In this document: one piece after another, positions 34,022 through 43,619 of the stretch
Layout of the letters: every line of letters begins with the position of its first letter
Numbering within the stretch: the stretch's first letter is position 1
Source: Lachnospiraceae bacterium C7
GTDB taxonomy: Bacteria; Bacillota; Clostridia; Lachnospirales; Lachnospiraceae
Direction: 5' to 3'
Length of the DNA stretch: 43,948 nucleotides
NCBI GenBank assembly: GCA_900113385.1
Contig: FOPE01000028.1
Location: forward strand, 1-43,948
The notes under the pieces: model-generated
Database searches by the model: none
The model's input: only the letters and a program-made list of their open reading frames with translations
What the model was told of the DNA's origin: nothing
Position numbers and translations under genes: made by a program

Positions 34022-35266
34022 ATGAGAGAGATGAAAGATAGCGGTATCGAATGGATTGGGGAGATACCGAAGGATTGGAATTGCTGTAAACAAAAATATA
34101 AAATCAAGCTAATAAATGGTCGTGCGTATAAGGATACGGAATTTGAAGAAGATGGAAAATATAGAATTCTTAGAGTCGGAAATTTGTTTTCGAATCCAAC
34201 ATGGTATTATTCGAGTTTGGAATTAGAAAAGGACAAGTATTGTGAAAAAGGAGATTTGTTATATTCATGGTCTATGTCATATGGACCACATATATGGAAT
34301 GGTGAAAAAGTAATATATCATTATCACATTTGGAAAACAAAACTAGATGAGAGTCTAAAAAAAAGGTTTGCATATTACTATTATATGGCATTATCAGAAT
34401 CTATAAGGTCGGAATCTCATGAGACAACCATGGGTTTTGTAACTATGGGGATTATGAATAATTCATATATTGCATATCCAAATGTAGTCGAACAGCAAAG
34501 AATTGCAGATTATTTGGATGAAAAATGTGCCAAGATAGACTCTGTCATCGAAAAACAGCAGGTGATTATCGAAAAGCTGAAGGAATACAAATTATCGGTG
34601 ATTACTGCGGCTGTTACAAAAGGATTGAACCCGGATGCGGAGATGAAGGATAGTGGGAGTATCTGGTTTGGGAATATACCCGAAACTTGGTCTATGAAGC
34701 GGTTGAAGTTTCTATTTCATATTCAAAAGGATATTGCAGGTGAAGAGGGTCATACTGTATTGTCGATTACTCAAAGAGGAATAGTCCCTAAAGATTTTTC
34801 AAATAATGAGGGACAGTTTGCTAAAAGTTATGCAAATTATCAATTAGTTCACAAGGGAGATTTTGCTATGAATCACATGGATCTTCTTACTGGATGGGTT
34901 GATATTTCAAATTATGAAGGCGTAACTAGTCCAGATTATAGAGTTTTTGTACTGGATGATAAAGATAATTGTTATCCGGAATACTATTTATATATGATGC
35001 AGATGTGTTATAGCCAGAAGATTTTTTATGGTTTGGGGGCGGGGGTAAGCGGTTTGGGACGTTGGCGTCTACAGGCTGATAAATTTTTAAACTTTTGGAT
35101 TCCAATTCCATCGTTAGAAGAGCAAATAGCAATTGCTAAATATATCAATATAGAAGTAAAAAAAATAGATACTTTTGTTAAGAAGCGAGAGGAAATTGTT
35201 GAAAAGCTTACACTCTATAAAAAATCTTTAATCTACGAGGTTGTCACCGGTAAAAAGGAGGTTTAG
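34022..35266 (+). CDS. hsdS: Type I restriction-modification system, specificity subunit
   Basis: A 414-residue DNA-recognition subunit with the expected two-fold repeat. Each half opens with the same motif (MKDSGIEWIGEIPKDW at residue 4; MKDSGSIWFGNIPETW at ~208), followed by a variable target-recognition domain (~20-150 and ~220-355) and a conserved helix (EQQRIADYLDEKCAKIDSVIEKQQVIIEKLKEYK; EEQIAIAKYINIEVKKIDTFVKKREEIVEKLTLYK). The first recognition domain is more AT-rich than the second, consistent with domain shuffling. Recognition sequence cannot be predicted by eye. It is intact, and hsdR starts three bases after its stop. Confidence 0.95.
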   Translation: MREMKDSGIEWIGEIPKDWNCCKQKYKIKLINGRAYKDTEFEEDGKYRILRVGNLFSNPTWYYSSLELEKDKYCEKGDLLYSWSMSYGPHIWNGEKVIYHYHIWKTKLDESLKKRFAYYYYMALSESIRSESHETTMGFVTMGIMNNSYIAYPNVVEQQRIADYLDEKCAKIDSVIEKQQVIIEKLKEYKLSVITAAVTKGLNPDAEMKDSGSIWFGNIPETWSMKRLKFLFHIQKDIAGEEGHTVLSITQRGIVPKDFSNNEGQFAKSYANYQLVHKGDFAMNHMDLLTGWVDISNYEGVTSPDYRVFVLDDKDNCYPEYYLYMMQMCYSQKIFYGLGAGVSGLGRWRLQADKFLNFWIPIPSLEEQIAIAKYINIEVKKIDTFVKKREEIVEKLTLYKKSLIYEVVTGKKEV

Positions 35267-35269
35267 TTT

Positions 35270-38200
35270 ATGTCTGATTTTGACGTAAAGGAACGTCGAT
35301 TTGAAGAAGATATTGAAGATTATCTGATTCATAACGGCGGATATAAAAAAGGGAATCCGGCTACATTTAACAGAGTAAGTGGTTTAGACGAGGGAACCTT
35401 TATAGAATTTGTACGAACTTCTCAGCCAAAGCAGTGGGAGAGGTTTGTAAAAATCTATGATGATATGGCAGAGAAACAAATCATTGAGCGTTTTTCTCGT
35501 GAGGTAAAGCAGACAAGTCTTCTGAACGTACTTCGTCATGGCTTTACTGATAGAGGGATTAAGTTTCGTGCGGTATTTTGGAAGCCGGAAACATCATTAA
35601 ATGAGACCAGTAAAGCGCAGTATGAGGCAAATATTCTACATTGTACCAGACAGCTCCATTATTCTGTAAAGAATGAGAACAGCATTGATATCGTGCTTTT
35701 TATAAATGGTATTCCGGTTGTGTCTATGGAATTGAAGTGTCAGTTCACTGGGCAGAGTACCACTAATGCTATCAATCAGTATAAGTTTGATCGTGCAAGC
35801 AAAGATACAATCTTTGCTTTTAAGAAACGAGTGTTGGTTCATTTTGCAGTGGATCTTACCAACGTGTATATGACAACACGTTTGGAGGGAGCACACACTT
35901 ATTTTCTGCCTTTTAACCAGGGCAGTGCCGGGGCAGGTAATGTTGGCGGAAAAGGGAATCCTAATAATGAAAATGGATATGATACTGCTTATCTTTGGGA
36001 GAATGTTCTTTGTAAGGACAGACTCTTAGAGATACTTCAGAAGTATATGCATTTGCAGCAGGAATTTGATGATAAGGGAAATCTGAAGTCGGAAAGAATG
36101 ATTTTTCCAAGATATCATCAGCTAGATGTGGTGACAAAACTTCTTGCAGATGTTAAAGAAAACGGTTCTGGAAAGAATTATTTGATTCAGCATAGTGCAG
36201 GTTCAGGCAAATCAAATTCTATTGCTTGGTTGGCCCATAGATTGGCAGGATTACACAACGATATGGATGAGAAGATTTTTCAGTCCGTTATCATTGTTAC
36301 AGATCGTCGTGTTCTTGATAGTCAATTGCAGTCGACTGTATATCAGTTTGATCATGTAGAAGGAGTTGTTCAGAAAATAGATAAAAACTCTCAGCAGTTG
36401 AAAGATGCTATTGAGAGTGGCGCGGGGATTATTATTACTACTTTACAAAAGTTCCCGGTAATCTATAAAGAGGTTAATTCTGCAAATAAGAGATTTGCCA
36501 TTATTGTAGATGAAGCACATTCTTCGCAGACGGGAGATGCGGCTAGAAAATTAAAGAGAGCACTCGCTGATACAGAGGAAATTCTAAAAGAATACGCTGA
36601 GATAGAAGAGAAAGACGAGAAGAATCGCAAGGATGATGAAGACCGTCTTTTAGATGAGCTTGCAGCGCAGGGAATCCATGAGAATCTTTCCTTCTTTGCA
36701 TTTACAGCAACACCAAAGGGCAAGACTCTTCAGATGTTTGGAACAAAGGATGCAGAGGGAGTATATCATCCATTCCATATTTATTCTATGAGACAGGCCA
36801 TTGAAGAACACTTTATTTTGGACGTTCTACAGAACTATATGACTTATAAGATGTATTACAAGATTACCAAGATTATCGACGATGATCCGGAACTTGATAC
36901 AACACAGGGCTCAAAGGCTATCCTTAATTACGAGACATTGCATCCTCATAATATTTCACAGAAGACTGCCATTATGCTTTATCATTTTATGAATATTACA
37001 AGGCATAAAATGGGTGGGAAGGCAAAAGCTATGGTGGTTACACCTTCGCGCCTTCACGCTGTACGCTATGTGCAGGAGTTTAAGAGACAAATCGAAGAAA
37101 AAGGATATGATCTTGATGTGCTTGTAGCTTTTTCTGGTGAGGTAACAGATGATGGTGTTTCTTATACTGAGGAAGGAATGAACAAGGATAAGAATGGTCA
37201 GAGCATCAAGGAAAAGGCACTTCCGGAGGCTTTCCATAAAGATGATTATGGAATCCTTGTGGTGGCAGAGAAATATCAGACCGGATTTGATGAACCACTG
37301 CTTCACACAATGTTTGTAGATAAAAAACTTTCCGGTGTAAAAGCAGTTCAGACGTTATCTAGGTTGAACAGAACAGCAAGAGGAAAGTTAGATACCTTTG
37401 TTTTGGATTTTGTAAACTCAGTGGAGGATATTAAGGCTTCCTTTGAGCCATTTTATGAGGAGACCGTTCTTCTTGAAGAAACAGATCCAAACGTTGTTTA
37501 CGATATGAAAAACACATTAGACGAATTTCGCGTATATCAGACAAGCGAAATTGAAAAGTTTGCAGATATTTTCTATTCAAATGAGACACAGTCTGCAGAT
37601 GATTTGGGTAAGTTACAGGGACAATTGCGTCCGGCTGTAGATCGTTATGTATCTTTAGAAGTAGAACGACAGGATTTATTTAAGTCTACGCTTGCGATGT
37701 TTAATCGTGTGTATGCATATATTACTCAGGTTTGTAGATTATTTGATAAAGATATTCATAAGTTTAGTGTGTACTCAAAATTCTTGTACACGATGTTACC
37801 AAAGGGACAACCGGGCGAAAAGGTAAGCGTAGATGATAAAATTCTCCTTGAGTACTACAAACTCGAAAAGGATTTTGAGGGCGCTATAGAGTTAGAAGGC
37901 TCTGATGGTGGTTATGTGCCGATTTCCGGAGATGCTGGTCACAGAGAGCCGAAGAAAGATCCGCTTACAGCCATCATAGATAAGATTAATGAACGGTTTG
38001 GAACAGCTTTTACAGAAATGGATAAGGTTCTTGTTCAGATGGAAAACGACTATGCTAACCAGGAAAAATGGCAGAGCTATGCCAAGAATAATGACAGAGC
38101 TACATTTATGTTGTTATTTGAAAAAGATTTTCCAACTATGGCTGCAGATCGATACGAGCAGAATGATGAGTTCTTCAGAAGATTGTTCGGTGATCCGGAA

Positions 38201-38347
38201 ATGATGAAACAGGTTATGGATACAGTAGGGTCGGTGCTTTATGAGCGCTTAAAAAAGTCATTTATCTATGATCCAAAATCTGGGGTGATTGACGAAGCAA
38301 CACCGGAAACTTATGTAGAAGATATTTATGCGAAGCCGGTGAAATAA
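35270..38347 (+). CDS. hsdR: Type I restriction-modification system, restriction (motor/nuclease) subunit
   Basis: A 1025-residue translocase-endonuclease. The N-terminal nuclease (PD-(D/E)xK type) ends with VVSMELKCQFTGQ (Glu154-x-Lys156). The helicase motor has Walker A HSAGSGKSNS (Lys314), Walker B as DEAH (414-417, DEAHSSQTG), motif III FFAFTATPKG, and motif VI TLSRLNRTARGK. KAMVVTPSRLHAVRYVQEF is the start of the second RecA lobe. The C-terminal third is helical and binds HsdM. No frameshift is visible, so the RM system looks active. The AlbA-domain gene follows after 28 bases. Confidence 0.97.
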   Translation: MSDFDVKERRFEEDIEDYLIHNGGYKKGNPATFNRVSGLDEGTFIEFVRTSQPKQWERFVKIYDDMAEKQIIERFSREVKQTSLLNVLRHGFTDRGIKFRAVFWKPETSLNETSKAQYEANILHCTRQLHYSVKNENSIDIVLFINGIPVVSMELKCQFTGQSTTNAINQYKFDRASKDTIFAFKKRVLVHFAVDLTNVYMTTRLEGAHTYFLPFNQGSAGAGNVGGKGNPNNENGYDTAYLWENVLCKDRLLEILQKYMHLQQEFDDKGNLKSERMIFPRYHQLDVVTKLLADVKENGSGKNYLIQHSAGSGKSNSIAWLAHRLAGLHNDMDEKIFQSVIIVTDRRVLDSQLQSTVYQFDHVEGVVQKIDKNSQQLKDAIESGAGIIITTLQKFPVIYKEVNSANKRFAIIVDEAHSSQTGDAARKLKRALADTEEILKEYAEIEEKDEKNRKDDEDRLLDELAAQGIHENLSFFAFTATPKGKTLQMFGTKDAEGVYHPFHIYSMRQAIEEHFILDVLQNYMTYKMYYKITKIIDDDPELDTTQGSKAILNYETLHPHNISQKTAIMLYHFMNITRHKMGGKAKAMVVTPSRLHAVRYVQEFKRQIEEKGYDLDVLVAFSGEVTDDGVSYTEEGMNKDKNGQSIKEKALPEAFHKDDYGILVVAEKYQTGFDEPLLHTMFVDKKLSGVKAVQTLSRLNRTARGKLDTFVLDFVNSVEDIKASFEPFYEETVLLEETDPNVVYDMKNTLDEFRVYQTSEIEKFADIFYSNETQSADDLGKLQGQLRPAVDRYVSLEVERQDLFKSTLAMFNRVYAYITQVCRLFDKDIHKFSVYSKFLYTMLPKGQPGEKVSVDDKILLEYYKLEKDFEGAIELEGSDGGYVPISGDAGHREPKKDPLTAIIDKINERFGTAFTEMDKVLVQMENDYANQEKWQSYAKNNDRATFMLLFEKDFPTMAADRYEQNDEFFRRLFGDPEMMKQVMDTVGSVLYERLKKSFIYDPKSGVIDEATPETYVEDIYAKPVK

Positions 38348-38375
38348 ATGGGTAATTTGAATAAGGACGAGATAT

Positions 38376-40805
38376 ATGATTGACACAGAAGCAAAAATTA
38401 TTGAAATATTACAGAAATTACCATCTGAAGGTCCAAATCTTGATTATAAGGAGATGCCTTATAAACCACATGATAGGCTGTCTTTTATTAAAGATGTTAT
38501 AGCCATGCTTAATGCAGAAGCGGCGATGGATAAAGATAAGTTTATCATTTTCGGAGTAGAAGATAAGTCACGGCAATTAAAGGGCATTGAAGAAGGTACA
38601 TGGAGAGATGATAATGAGTGGCAAGACTTATTATTAAAGATTTCTCCGAAGCCAATAGACATTAGAACGGGGACTGTATGCTTTGAAAATATGATATTTG
38701 GTTATATATACATATCACCATTAAATAATGAATGGATTTATGAAGTGGAAACAGCCGTGTTTCCAGATCGAGGGCAGCAAGCTAAAGAATCTAACACTCT
38801 ATTTAGGGGTCAAGCTTTTACACGAAGAGGTAGTACAAATGTAGTATTGTTTTCAAAAGATCGTCAGCGAATTCTGGAGAAGAAAATACAATCAAATAAT
38901 TCAAAGATTCATTCCGTAATAGTAGATTCTAAGTACGATGAAGTATTAATGGTAACATTAGGGCTTATTGGTAGTTGGAATGAGAATTATGAAGGAGATG
39001 TTGAGGTTGTAGAAAAAATTACAGGATTATCAAAAGATGATTTGCTCATAAGAATTAGAAGATATCGATCAGATCCAGAAAGTGTATTGTCATATTCTAA
39101 TGGTGTTTGGAGAATAAGTGATCATTTAGAATTCTTACTAAGAGAATCAGACAAAATATATGATAACCATATTGAAACATTCTTTGATTGCTTAAAAGAT
39201 GTTTTTTTGGAGATTGATCCAAAATATAATTTGGATTTTGATAAACGATATGCATCAACTATTTTATTACATGGGCAGAAAAACAGGTATTCCAAGGCAA
39301 TAAAAGAAGGAATAGCAGAGACACTTGCTATTTTAGGAAATAATAAAGAGAGATTCATTAATTGTGCTGATAATAAGCTTCTGAACGGGATATGCAAATT
39401 TATACGAGACTTTTTTAAGAGCGATGACTGGCGTGGTTACGCCTCTCAGGCCGACTATTTTCAATATATGGGAGAAGCTTGTCCTATTGTATTTCTGGAT
39501 GAAATAATAGAACTCACGAATAAAGAGGACAATGCATTTGTAGAGTTTTTAAAAGAGAAGGAACAAGGAATTACGGTAACTCAATATGGGTATCAGCTGT
39601 TATGGACAATTTCGAATATTGCAAAGTTGGAACAGTATTTTTCTAAGGCGATGTTAGCTCTGTTTCAATTGGCCCAATATAATGCGTCCTTTGGGGAGGC
39701 TCTTATTGGCATAGTGCTTCCATGGTATCCGCAAACACATGCCCCAATTGCTATCCGAGTAGGTGTTTTTAATGGTTTAGCAAAAGAGGACATAAATCTG
39801 ACATGGAAGTTGTTAATGAAATTAATGCCAAGAGTTACTACTACTGGAAATCCGATACAGAAACCAAAGTTTTTAAAGGTGGAGGATATACCGGAAACAG
39901 TTAGCACAAAGGATTACATGGAGGCATCTCTTGGATATATTAACATAGCGATAGAAATTTCCGGAAATGATGTTCATAGATTATGTGACTTGTTAAAAGT
40001 TATAGACGATGTAGACGTTGAATTGCAAAACAAAATCACAAATCGAATATTAGATGCTTCGATAGATTTATCTCAAGAAGATAAAGAATATCTTTGGGAT
40101 AAAATACAAGATTTTTTAGTAAGACATCGAAAGTTTTCTGATGCCAGTTGGGCGCTTAAGGAGGAACGACTGCTGTCTATTGATGAACTTGCGTCACAGG
40201 TTTTGCCAGATAGTGCACATGCATATGCGGTAAGACTTTTTAGAAAAGATCAGTATTCTTTAATGGAAGAAAAAGATAGTTATTCCTTGGAAGAGGAAAA
40301 ACTTAGAGATAAGCAAACAAATATATTAAAAGAAATCTATCGTAAAGATGGTATAAAAGGAATTATAGAATTTGAAAAAGAAGTTGAAAACATAGGCATT
40401 ATAGGTACTTGTTTAAGTAACTTTATTAATAATACTGATATATCGTATGTTATCTCAAAAAGTGAACAAGTAGAAAATGATGACTTGATAAGGAACCTTT
40501 TCCTAACCATCGATATTGAAAGAACGATGGAAATAATTTGTAATGAACCGGAAGAAACACGGGCGAAAATACTATCTTTCTTACCATTAACGAAGCAAAC
40601 GTTAGCAATTGTTGAGAAATTAGGCAGAGATGCGCAAAAGATTTATTGGAATTTAACGCAAGTTTTGGGAATAGGGCAGGATTGCTTTGAAATATATGAA
40701 AAAGCAGTAGAAAGACTAAATGCATCTCGACGCACTGATAAAAGTATTTTTATCCTTTATAACTGTCTTAAGGGGGGGAGGGAGAAATTAAAGTATCTAC
40801 AGTAG
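38376..40805 (+). CDS. Large AlbA/Schlafen-domain protein, zero-frame part ending after a G7 run
   Basis: An 809-residue zero-frame product. The N-terminal AlbA_2 domain (~10-160) shows LPSEGPNLDYKEMPYK, FIKDVIAMLNAEAAMDKDKFIIFGVED, GYIYISPLNN and FTRRGSTNVVLFSKD. The domain binds nucleic acid in several defence proteins and Schlafens. The remaining ~640 residues are mostly helical with no motif I recognise; there is no Walker A. At 40772-40778 the gene reads AAG GGG GGG AGG, then only 9 further codons to TAG. A -1 shift there joins it in frame to the next coding region, giving 1064 residues. So either this is programmed or polymerase slippage, or the G-run has lost a base. AAGGA precedes the ATG; it is in line with hsdR. 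Confidence 0.75.
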   Translation: MIDTEAKIIEILQKLPSEGPNLDYKEMPYKPHDRLSFIKDVIAMLNAEAAMDKDKFIIFGVEDKSRQLKGIEEGTWRDDNEWQDLLLKISPKPIDIRTGTVCFENMIFGYIYISPLNNEWIYEVETAVFPDRGQQAKESNTLFRGQAFTRRGSTNVVLFSKDRQRILEKKIQSNNSKIHSVIVDSKYDEVLMVTLGLIGSWNENYEGDVEVVEKITGLSKDDLLIRIRRYRSDPESVLSYSNGVWRISDHLEFLLRESDKIYDNHIETFFDCLKDVFLEIDPKYNLDFDKRYASTILLHGQKNRYSKAIKEGIAETLAILGNNKERFINCADNKLLNGICKFIRDFFKSDDWRGYASQADYFQYMGEACPIVFLDEIIELTNKEDNAFVEFLKEKEQGITVTQYGYQLLWTISNIAKLEQYFSKAMLALFQLAQYNASFGEALIGIVLPWYPQTHAPIAIRVGVFNGLAKEDINLTWKLLMKLMPRVTTTGNPIQKPKFLKVEDIPETVSTKDYMEASLGYINIAIEISGNDVHRLCDLLKVIDDVDVELQNKITNRILDASIDLSQEDKEYLWDKIQDFLVRHRKFSDASWALKEERLLSIDELASQVLPDSAHAYAVRLFRKDQYSLMEEKDSYSLEEEKLRDKQTNILKEIYRKDGIKGIIEFEKEVENIGIIGTCLSNFINNTDISYVISKSEQVENDDLIRNLFLTIDIERTMEIICNEPEETRAKILSFLPLTKQTLAIVEKLGRDAQKIYWNLTQVLGIGQDCFEIYEKAVERLNASRRTDKSIFILYNCLKGGREKLKYLQ

Positions 40806-41569
40806 TTGAAACGTTAAACTTAAATGTTGAAGTTGCGTCTGCTCAATCGAATAATACATTGGACGAATACTATATTCAACATTTAATTAAATGGCTACAA
40901 GAGCAAGACGTGGATAAAGAAACAATGGTGTTGTTAGAATGGAAATACTTAGTATTTTTGGAAGAAAGAGAAGGCTATCCACCTATATTTTTATGGGATG
41001 AAATGTCATCTAATCCTGAGTATTACATGGGGATAATAAAACTTATATGTGGAAAAGAAGATGATTTCTCTGGATTAAAAGAAGAAAAAACAAGAATAGT
41101 AAGCCAGTGTTACAAATTGCTATATGGATGGAAAAGGGTGCCGGGAATGCGTATGAATGGTATGCTGGATACTACAGTTCTTAATAACTGGATAGCAGTA
41201 GTAACTGCCGAAAGCAAAAAATATGATGTTGAGAGTATGGCTTTTAACTATTTTGGAAGAGCGGCTTTTTATGCGCCGATAGATGAAGATGGTTTCTTTA
41301 TTGATAAGCATGTTGCAAATGTGTTGCAGGAAGATAAAGAAGGACATGCGTTATCAGGATATTTTACGGAAGCGATTAATTCAAGAGGACTACATTCTGT
41401 TGATATAACTGGACAAGCTGAGTTTGAGCTTGAGAAAGGCTACCAAGAGAAAGCTAATGCGGCAGATGCTGCAGGAATGTTTAGGTTGGCAGAAACATTG
41501 AGAAATATAGCAAGTGCTTATCATGACGAAGGTGAACATAATATTAAATATGGGCATGATTTAGAATAA
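40772..41569 (+). CDS. C-terminal part of the AlbA-domain protein, in the -1 frame
   Basis: In the -1 frame the coding continues from the G7 run as GGEGEIKVSTVVETLNL to LDEYYIQHLIKWLQEQ and on to a normal end, HDEGEHNIKYGHDLE (stop 41567-41569). The only start-like codon early on is TTG at 40859, with no ribosome binding site, so independent translation is unlikely. The ~236 residues (VLLEWKYLVFLEEREGYPPIFLWDEMS..., ISRGL-like GLHSVDITG) resemble a C-terminal block I recall at the end of very long conserved bacterial proteins ('RPPKALHRELARDPEFF' type), supporting the idea that it is the natural C-terminus of the upstream protein. Confidence 0.65.
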   Translation, partial: GGEGEIKVSTVVETLNLNVEVASAQSNNTLDEYYIQHLIKWLQEQDVDKETMVLLEWKYLVFLEEREGYPPIFLWDEMSSNPEYYMGIIKLICGKEDDFSGLKEEKTRIVSQCYKLLYGWKRVPGMRMNGMLDTTVLNNWIAVVTAESKKYDVESMAFNYFGRAAFYAPIDEDGFFIDKHVANVLQEDKEGHALSGYFTEAINSRGLHSVDITGQAEFELEKGYQEKANAADAAGMFRLAETLRNIASAYHDEGEHNIKYGHDLE

Positions 41570-41708
41570 TTATAAGTATGTTTTGTTGTAACTTTTGATT
41601 CGATGGATTAAAAGTAATTTTTAATTATTGAAATAAATTACAGGAAGAAAACATAATAATTGATAAGTTATGCAAAAAACAATAGTTGAAAAAGAACATG
41701 AGGGATTA

Positions 41709-43418
41709 ATGATGAAACTAGTTGAGTTTTCAGTTACAAATTATAGGAGCATTACTGTTGCTAATAAAATAAAATTGCATGATTTTACTGTATTAGTTGG
41801 AAAAAATAACGAGGGGAAGTCAAATTTGCTTAATGCTTTAAATGTTGCAATGATGGTAGTTAGAGAAAATGGTTATATAAAACGAGCACAAGTGGCTAGA
41901 GGTCGTTATAAGTCGCAGTTTTATGATTGGGAAAGAGATTTTCCTGTTCAATTCCAAGGCAGAACACGTGGATTGGAATCTATTTTTAAGTTGGAATTTC
42001 AGTTAAATGAAATGGAGTTGGTAGAGTTTCAAAAAGAGACTAAGATTAGAGGCAATGAAGCTATTCCAATTACGGTTAGAATCGGACGAGATAATATTCC
42101 CAAGTTGGAGGTGCCAAAAAAAGGATCTTCTTCTTATAAAGAGAAATCAACTTTGGTGACAAAGTTTATTTCTGAAAGGATTTATATTAATTACATTCAA
42201 GCGGTCCGAACTGAACAGATGGCGCTGAGAACGCTGAAGGATGTTATAGATATTGAATTGATGAGACTTGATGATAATTCTGATTATAGAGATGCTGTAA
42301 ATAAGATTTATTCCCTTCGCCAGACTGTTTTAGATGATATTTCAGATCAATTATTAGCTCCTATGAAAGTATTTCTTCCTAATTTGAAAGATATTAAGAT
42401 GGAGCAGACAGATAAAAGCCGATTTGATTTTTGGCCTAGAACGCAACAGTTGGATATTATTTTGGATGACGGCGTGGCAACAAGTATAGATCATAAGGGA
42501 GACGGAATAAAAAGTCTAGTGACATTAGCGATACTTAAAGAAAGGAGTACTAAGCAAGGAGCATCGTTAATTGCTATAGAGGAGCCAGAGTCTCATTTAC
42601 ATTCAGGAGCAATACATAATTTAGTGGAAGTAATTAAAGGTATTGCAAAAAACAATCAGGTGATTATTTCAACTCATAATCCGCTGTTTGTACAGCAGAA
42701 TAGTATTTCATCAAATATTATAATAAACGAAGGGGATGCACATCCGGCAAAGAATATTTCTGAAATTAGAAGTATTTTGGGTGTATGGCCATCAGATAAT
42801 CTTAAAAATGCAAGATTTGTCCTTGTGGTTGAAGGGGAAGAAGATCGTGTAAGCTTGATTAAAATTCTTCCTTTGTATAGTGATGTAATAAAAAAAGCGT
42901 TGTTGAATAATCAACTTGTAATTAAATCCTTAGGAGGAGCTTCCAATCTTGTTCATGATTTAGCGGATTTACAACATAGTATGTGTAATTATGTAGTTTT
43001 GCTTGATAATGACAAAGCGGGAAGTGAAGCTGCAAAAAAAGCACTGTCTAAGGGACTCTTAAAGACGGAACAGTTAAGACAAACAATATGTAATGGTATG
43101 TCAGAAGCTGAATTTGAGGATTGCTTGAATCCGGAAATGTATATTTTGAGCTTAGAGGAAAAATATAATATCACAATTAGGGGGCATAAAGAATTTAAAA
43201 CGAAGAAGAAATGGTCGGATAGATTAAAAAATGTATTTCTAGATCAAGGGATAAAATGGTCTGCTGCGGTTGAATTTGAAGTAAAAGCAATCGTAGCAGG
43301 TTGTATTCCCGAGAATGGAAATTTGGATAAGATATTGATACCACAAAAATCAGGTTTTATATCAGGTTTGGTTAGCGCAGTAGAGAAAATGGTATCTGAT
43401 GAGATGAATAACAAATGA
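41709..43418 (+). CDS. OLD-family ATP-dependent nuclease (AAA ATPase + TOPRIM)
   Basis: From 41709 a ~569-residue protein. The ABC-like ATPase half has Walker A VGKNNEGKSNLLNAL (Lys37), a signature-like HKGDGIKSLVTLA, Walker B LIAIEEPESHLH (~289) and the H-loop ISTHNPLFVQ. The TOPRIM half has the catalytic Glu in VLVVEGEEDRVSL (~374) and the DxD pair in VVLLDNDKAGSEA (~432). This is the architecture of phage P2 OLD and of GajA of the Gabija system. No UvrD-like GajB follows. GAGGGA is well placed before ATG 41709/41712; the ATG at 41670 has no binding site. A 140-bp gap upstream holds TTGAAA-18-CATAAT (41628-41657), a possible internal promoter. Confidence 0.88.
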   Translation: MMKLVEFSVTNYRSITVANKIKLHDFTVLVGKNNEGKSNLLNALNVAMMVVRENGYIKRAQVARGRYKSQFYDWERDFPVQFQGRTRGLESIFKLEFQLNEMELVEFQKETKIRGNEAIPITVRIGRDNIPKLEVPKKGSSSYKEKSTLVTKFISERIYINYIQAVRTEQMALRTLKDVIDIELMRLDDNSDYRDAVNKIYSLRQTVLDDISDQLLAPMKVFLPNLKDIKMEQTDKSRFDFWPRTQQLDIILDDGVATSIDHKGDGIKSLVTLAILKERSTKQGASLIAIEEPESHLHSGAIHNLVEVIKGIAKNNQVIISTHNPLFVQQNSISSNIIINEGDAHPAKNISEIRSILGVWPSDNLKNARFVLVVEGEEDRVSLIKILPLYSDVIKKALLNNQLVIKSLGGASNLVHDLADLQHSMCNYVVLLDNDKAGSEAAKKALSKGLLKTEQLRQTICNGMSEAEFEDCLNPEMYILSLEEKYNITIRGHKEFKTKKKWSDRLKNVFLDQGIKWSAAVEFEVKAIVAGCIPENGNLDKILIPQKSGFISGLVSAVEKMVSDEMNNK

Positions 43419-43466
43419 CTCTTTTGGGGGACTAATTATTACTCTAAATTGAGTCATAGTTGGTCA

Positions 43467-43498
43467 CTTATGGTCACAGTGACCACAAGTTTCTTTTT
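43467..43498 (+). terminator. Terminator of the defence operon
   Basis: CTT-A-TGGTCA (43467-43476), loop CAG, TGACCA-C-AAG (43480-43489), then TTTCTTTTT. There is one mismatch in the stem. It ends the operon that starts at the promoter at 30914. Confidence 0.75.
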
Positions 43499-43508
43499 GC
43501 CCATTTTT

Positions 43509-43619
43509 AGGATACGCAAGTAGCAATTAAGGTTTTAGGCTTGGCCTAACGCGCACGACATAGGAAGTGTGGAAGGTGCATAATGTGGAGATTTTAGGTT
43601 GTAACTTTATGCGTATCCT
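43509..43619. repeat. Inverted repeat at the truncated end of the IS110-like element
   Basis: AGGATACGCA (43509-43518) and TGCGTATCCT (43610-43619) are perfect inverted copies about 90 bases apart. Each is close to a GTAGCA/TGCTAC hexamer, but in different order. The right copy lies inside the last codons of the transposase fragment. Suggests a rearranged insertion end; IS110 elements normally lack terminal inverted repeats. Confidence 0.55.

Noticed and set aside
40859-41569. Independent gene starting at TTG 40859
   Set aside because: No ribosome binding site precedes the TTG, and the frame is open back to the G7 run, so it is better read as the continuation of the upstream protein.
41709-43418. 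Gabija system (GajA/GajB)
   Set aside because: The OLD-type nuclease fits GajA in architecture, but no UvrD-like helicase gene follows before the terminator and IS remnant.
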